This document shows positions 63,470 through 64,000 of a stretch of 64,000 bases of DNA, piece after piece (position 1 is the stretch's first letter; every line of letters starts with the position of its first letter). The notes beneath the pieces were generated by a model. That model was not told where the DNA came from, ran no database searches, and saw only the letters and a program-made list of their open reading frames with translations. This stretch comes from Marthasterias glacialis (lineage: Eukaryota > Echinodermata > Asteroidea > Forcipulatida > Asteriidae), in NCBI GenBank assembly GCA_911728455.2, contig OU452221.1:3686290-3750289 (forward strand). The letters run 5' to 3'. Both the position numbers and the translations under genes were made by a program.

Positions 63470-63911
63470 TCTTATCTAAGTTCAAACAATTTGGTGTGGA
63501 GTGACACACATGTAGGAGAGGATACTGGAGGATTGATGTCACCTGCACGCAAAAAGGCCCAGGGAGTAAGGAATTTAATGAATTGGGGGGGGGGGGGGGG
63601 CTTTGTTGGTTCTAAGAAGAACCGGCGAAATAAATCAATGTTTTTCTTTTTCTGTTTTTTTTTTTAAATACAGTTAGTGAAAGACTTATATTACGGAGGT
63701 GAACCAATAAGTGTTTACCTCCGACTGGTCATCTCAGAGTGGTGTTTAAAATTTTGACATGCGCGTTTGTATTAAATAAATAAATAACAAATGAATGGGA
63801 TAGTAATTTATTCCTTTATTACTTGTTAGAGTTCGTGGAAACACTATTAGTACATGGGGAGGGCATCTTGGATCGTCAGCTCAGAGAAGTAAGGACTTAT
63901 ATGACCTGAGT

Positions 63912-64000
63912 GGACTGGGCCACTCTAGGTCCTATAAGTCCTTTCTGCTCTGAGCGGACTGGGCCACTCTAGGTCCTGTAAGTCCTTTCTGCTCTGAGCA
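63912..64000 (+). repeat. 44-bp tandem repeat at right edge
   Basis: GGACTGGGCCACTCTAGGTC recurs at 63912 and 63956; the unit ends TTTCTGCTCTGAGC. Two units are visible and the array runs off the window. Confidence 0.85.

Noticed and set aside
63671-63760. Second exon of the 62.2-kb gene after the AAATACAG acceptor
   Set aside because: With the phase left by the first exon the frame stops within ten codons.

Overview
This is eukaryotic, AT-rich, intron-rich and repeat-dense DNA. The gene content (a split plexin gene) and the repeats (DIRS, BEL/Pao and Penelope-like retroelements, RTE/CR1-like LINE tails, tRNA-derived SINEs, small inverted-repeat transposons) suggest a marine deuterostome invertebrate, most likely an echinoderm. 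The lineage is inferred from this repertoire; no species marker is visible.

The main gene is a complete plexin (semaphorin receptor) on the plus strand, 20292-50969. I modelled 40 coding exons. Every junction keeps phase and the coding length is 5970 nt (1989 residues plus stop). Order: signal peptide and sema domain (exons 1-4), PSI1, PSI2, PSI3, four IPT/TIG-type repeats, one transmembrane helix (exon 21), then a split RasGAP-like domain interrupted by a Rho-GTPase-binding domain (exons 22-40).

Upstream, at 4143-12589, lies a second intact set of the last 18 exons (23-40) with the same phases. It encodes only the cytoplasmic GAP/RBD part (621 codons including the stop). It belongs to a segmental duplication: copy A is about 3430-12660 and copy B about 36430-51037. 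No transmembrane or juxtamembrane exon precedes copy A in the window, so it is either the 3' end of a second plexin gene extending left or a duplicated cassette. Several repeats are shared by both copies; others (a LINE, a solo LTR and a BEL element in B, a 9-bp minisatellite in A) occur in one copy only and so give relative dates.

Layout: 1-2652, minus-strand BEL/Pao Gag-protease frame running off the left edge; 3430-12660, plexin copy A; 12660-20291, intergenic repeats (RTE-like fragment, a TTAA-flanked inverted-repeat pair, LINE 3' end, TIR element); 20292-50969, plexin gene with repeat-filled introns; 51.0-53.5 kb, duplications, a SINE and a MITE; 53.5-55.0 kb, 5'-truncated Penelope-like element; 55.35-61.2 kb, a nest in which a full-length DIRS retrotransposon sits inside a MITE-like element bracketed by a further inverted repeat; 62228-62720, GC-rich first coding exon of another gene, possibly CABIT-like; then a hAT-type MITE and a 44-bp tandem repeat at the right edge.

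The main points for follow-up are the tandem GAP cassette, the apparent loss of the GAP arginine pair in both copies, and repeated duplication of exon 3' ends with their splice donors into neighbouring introns.
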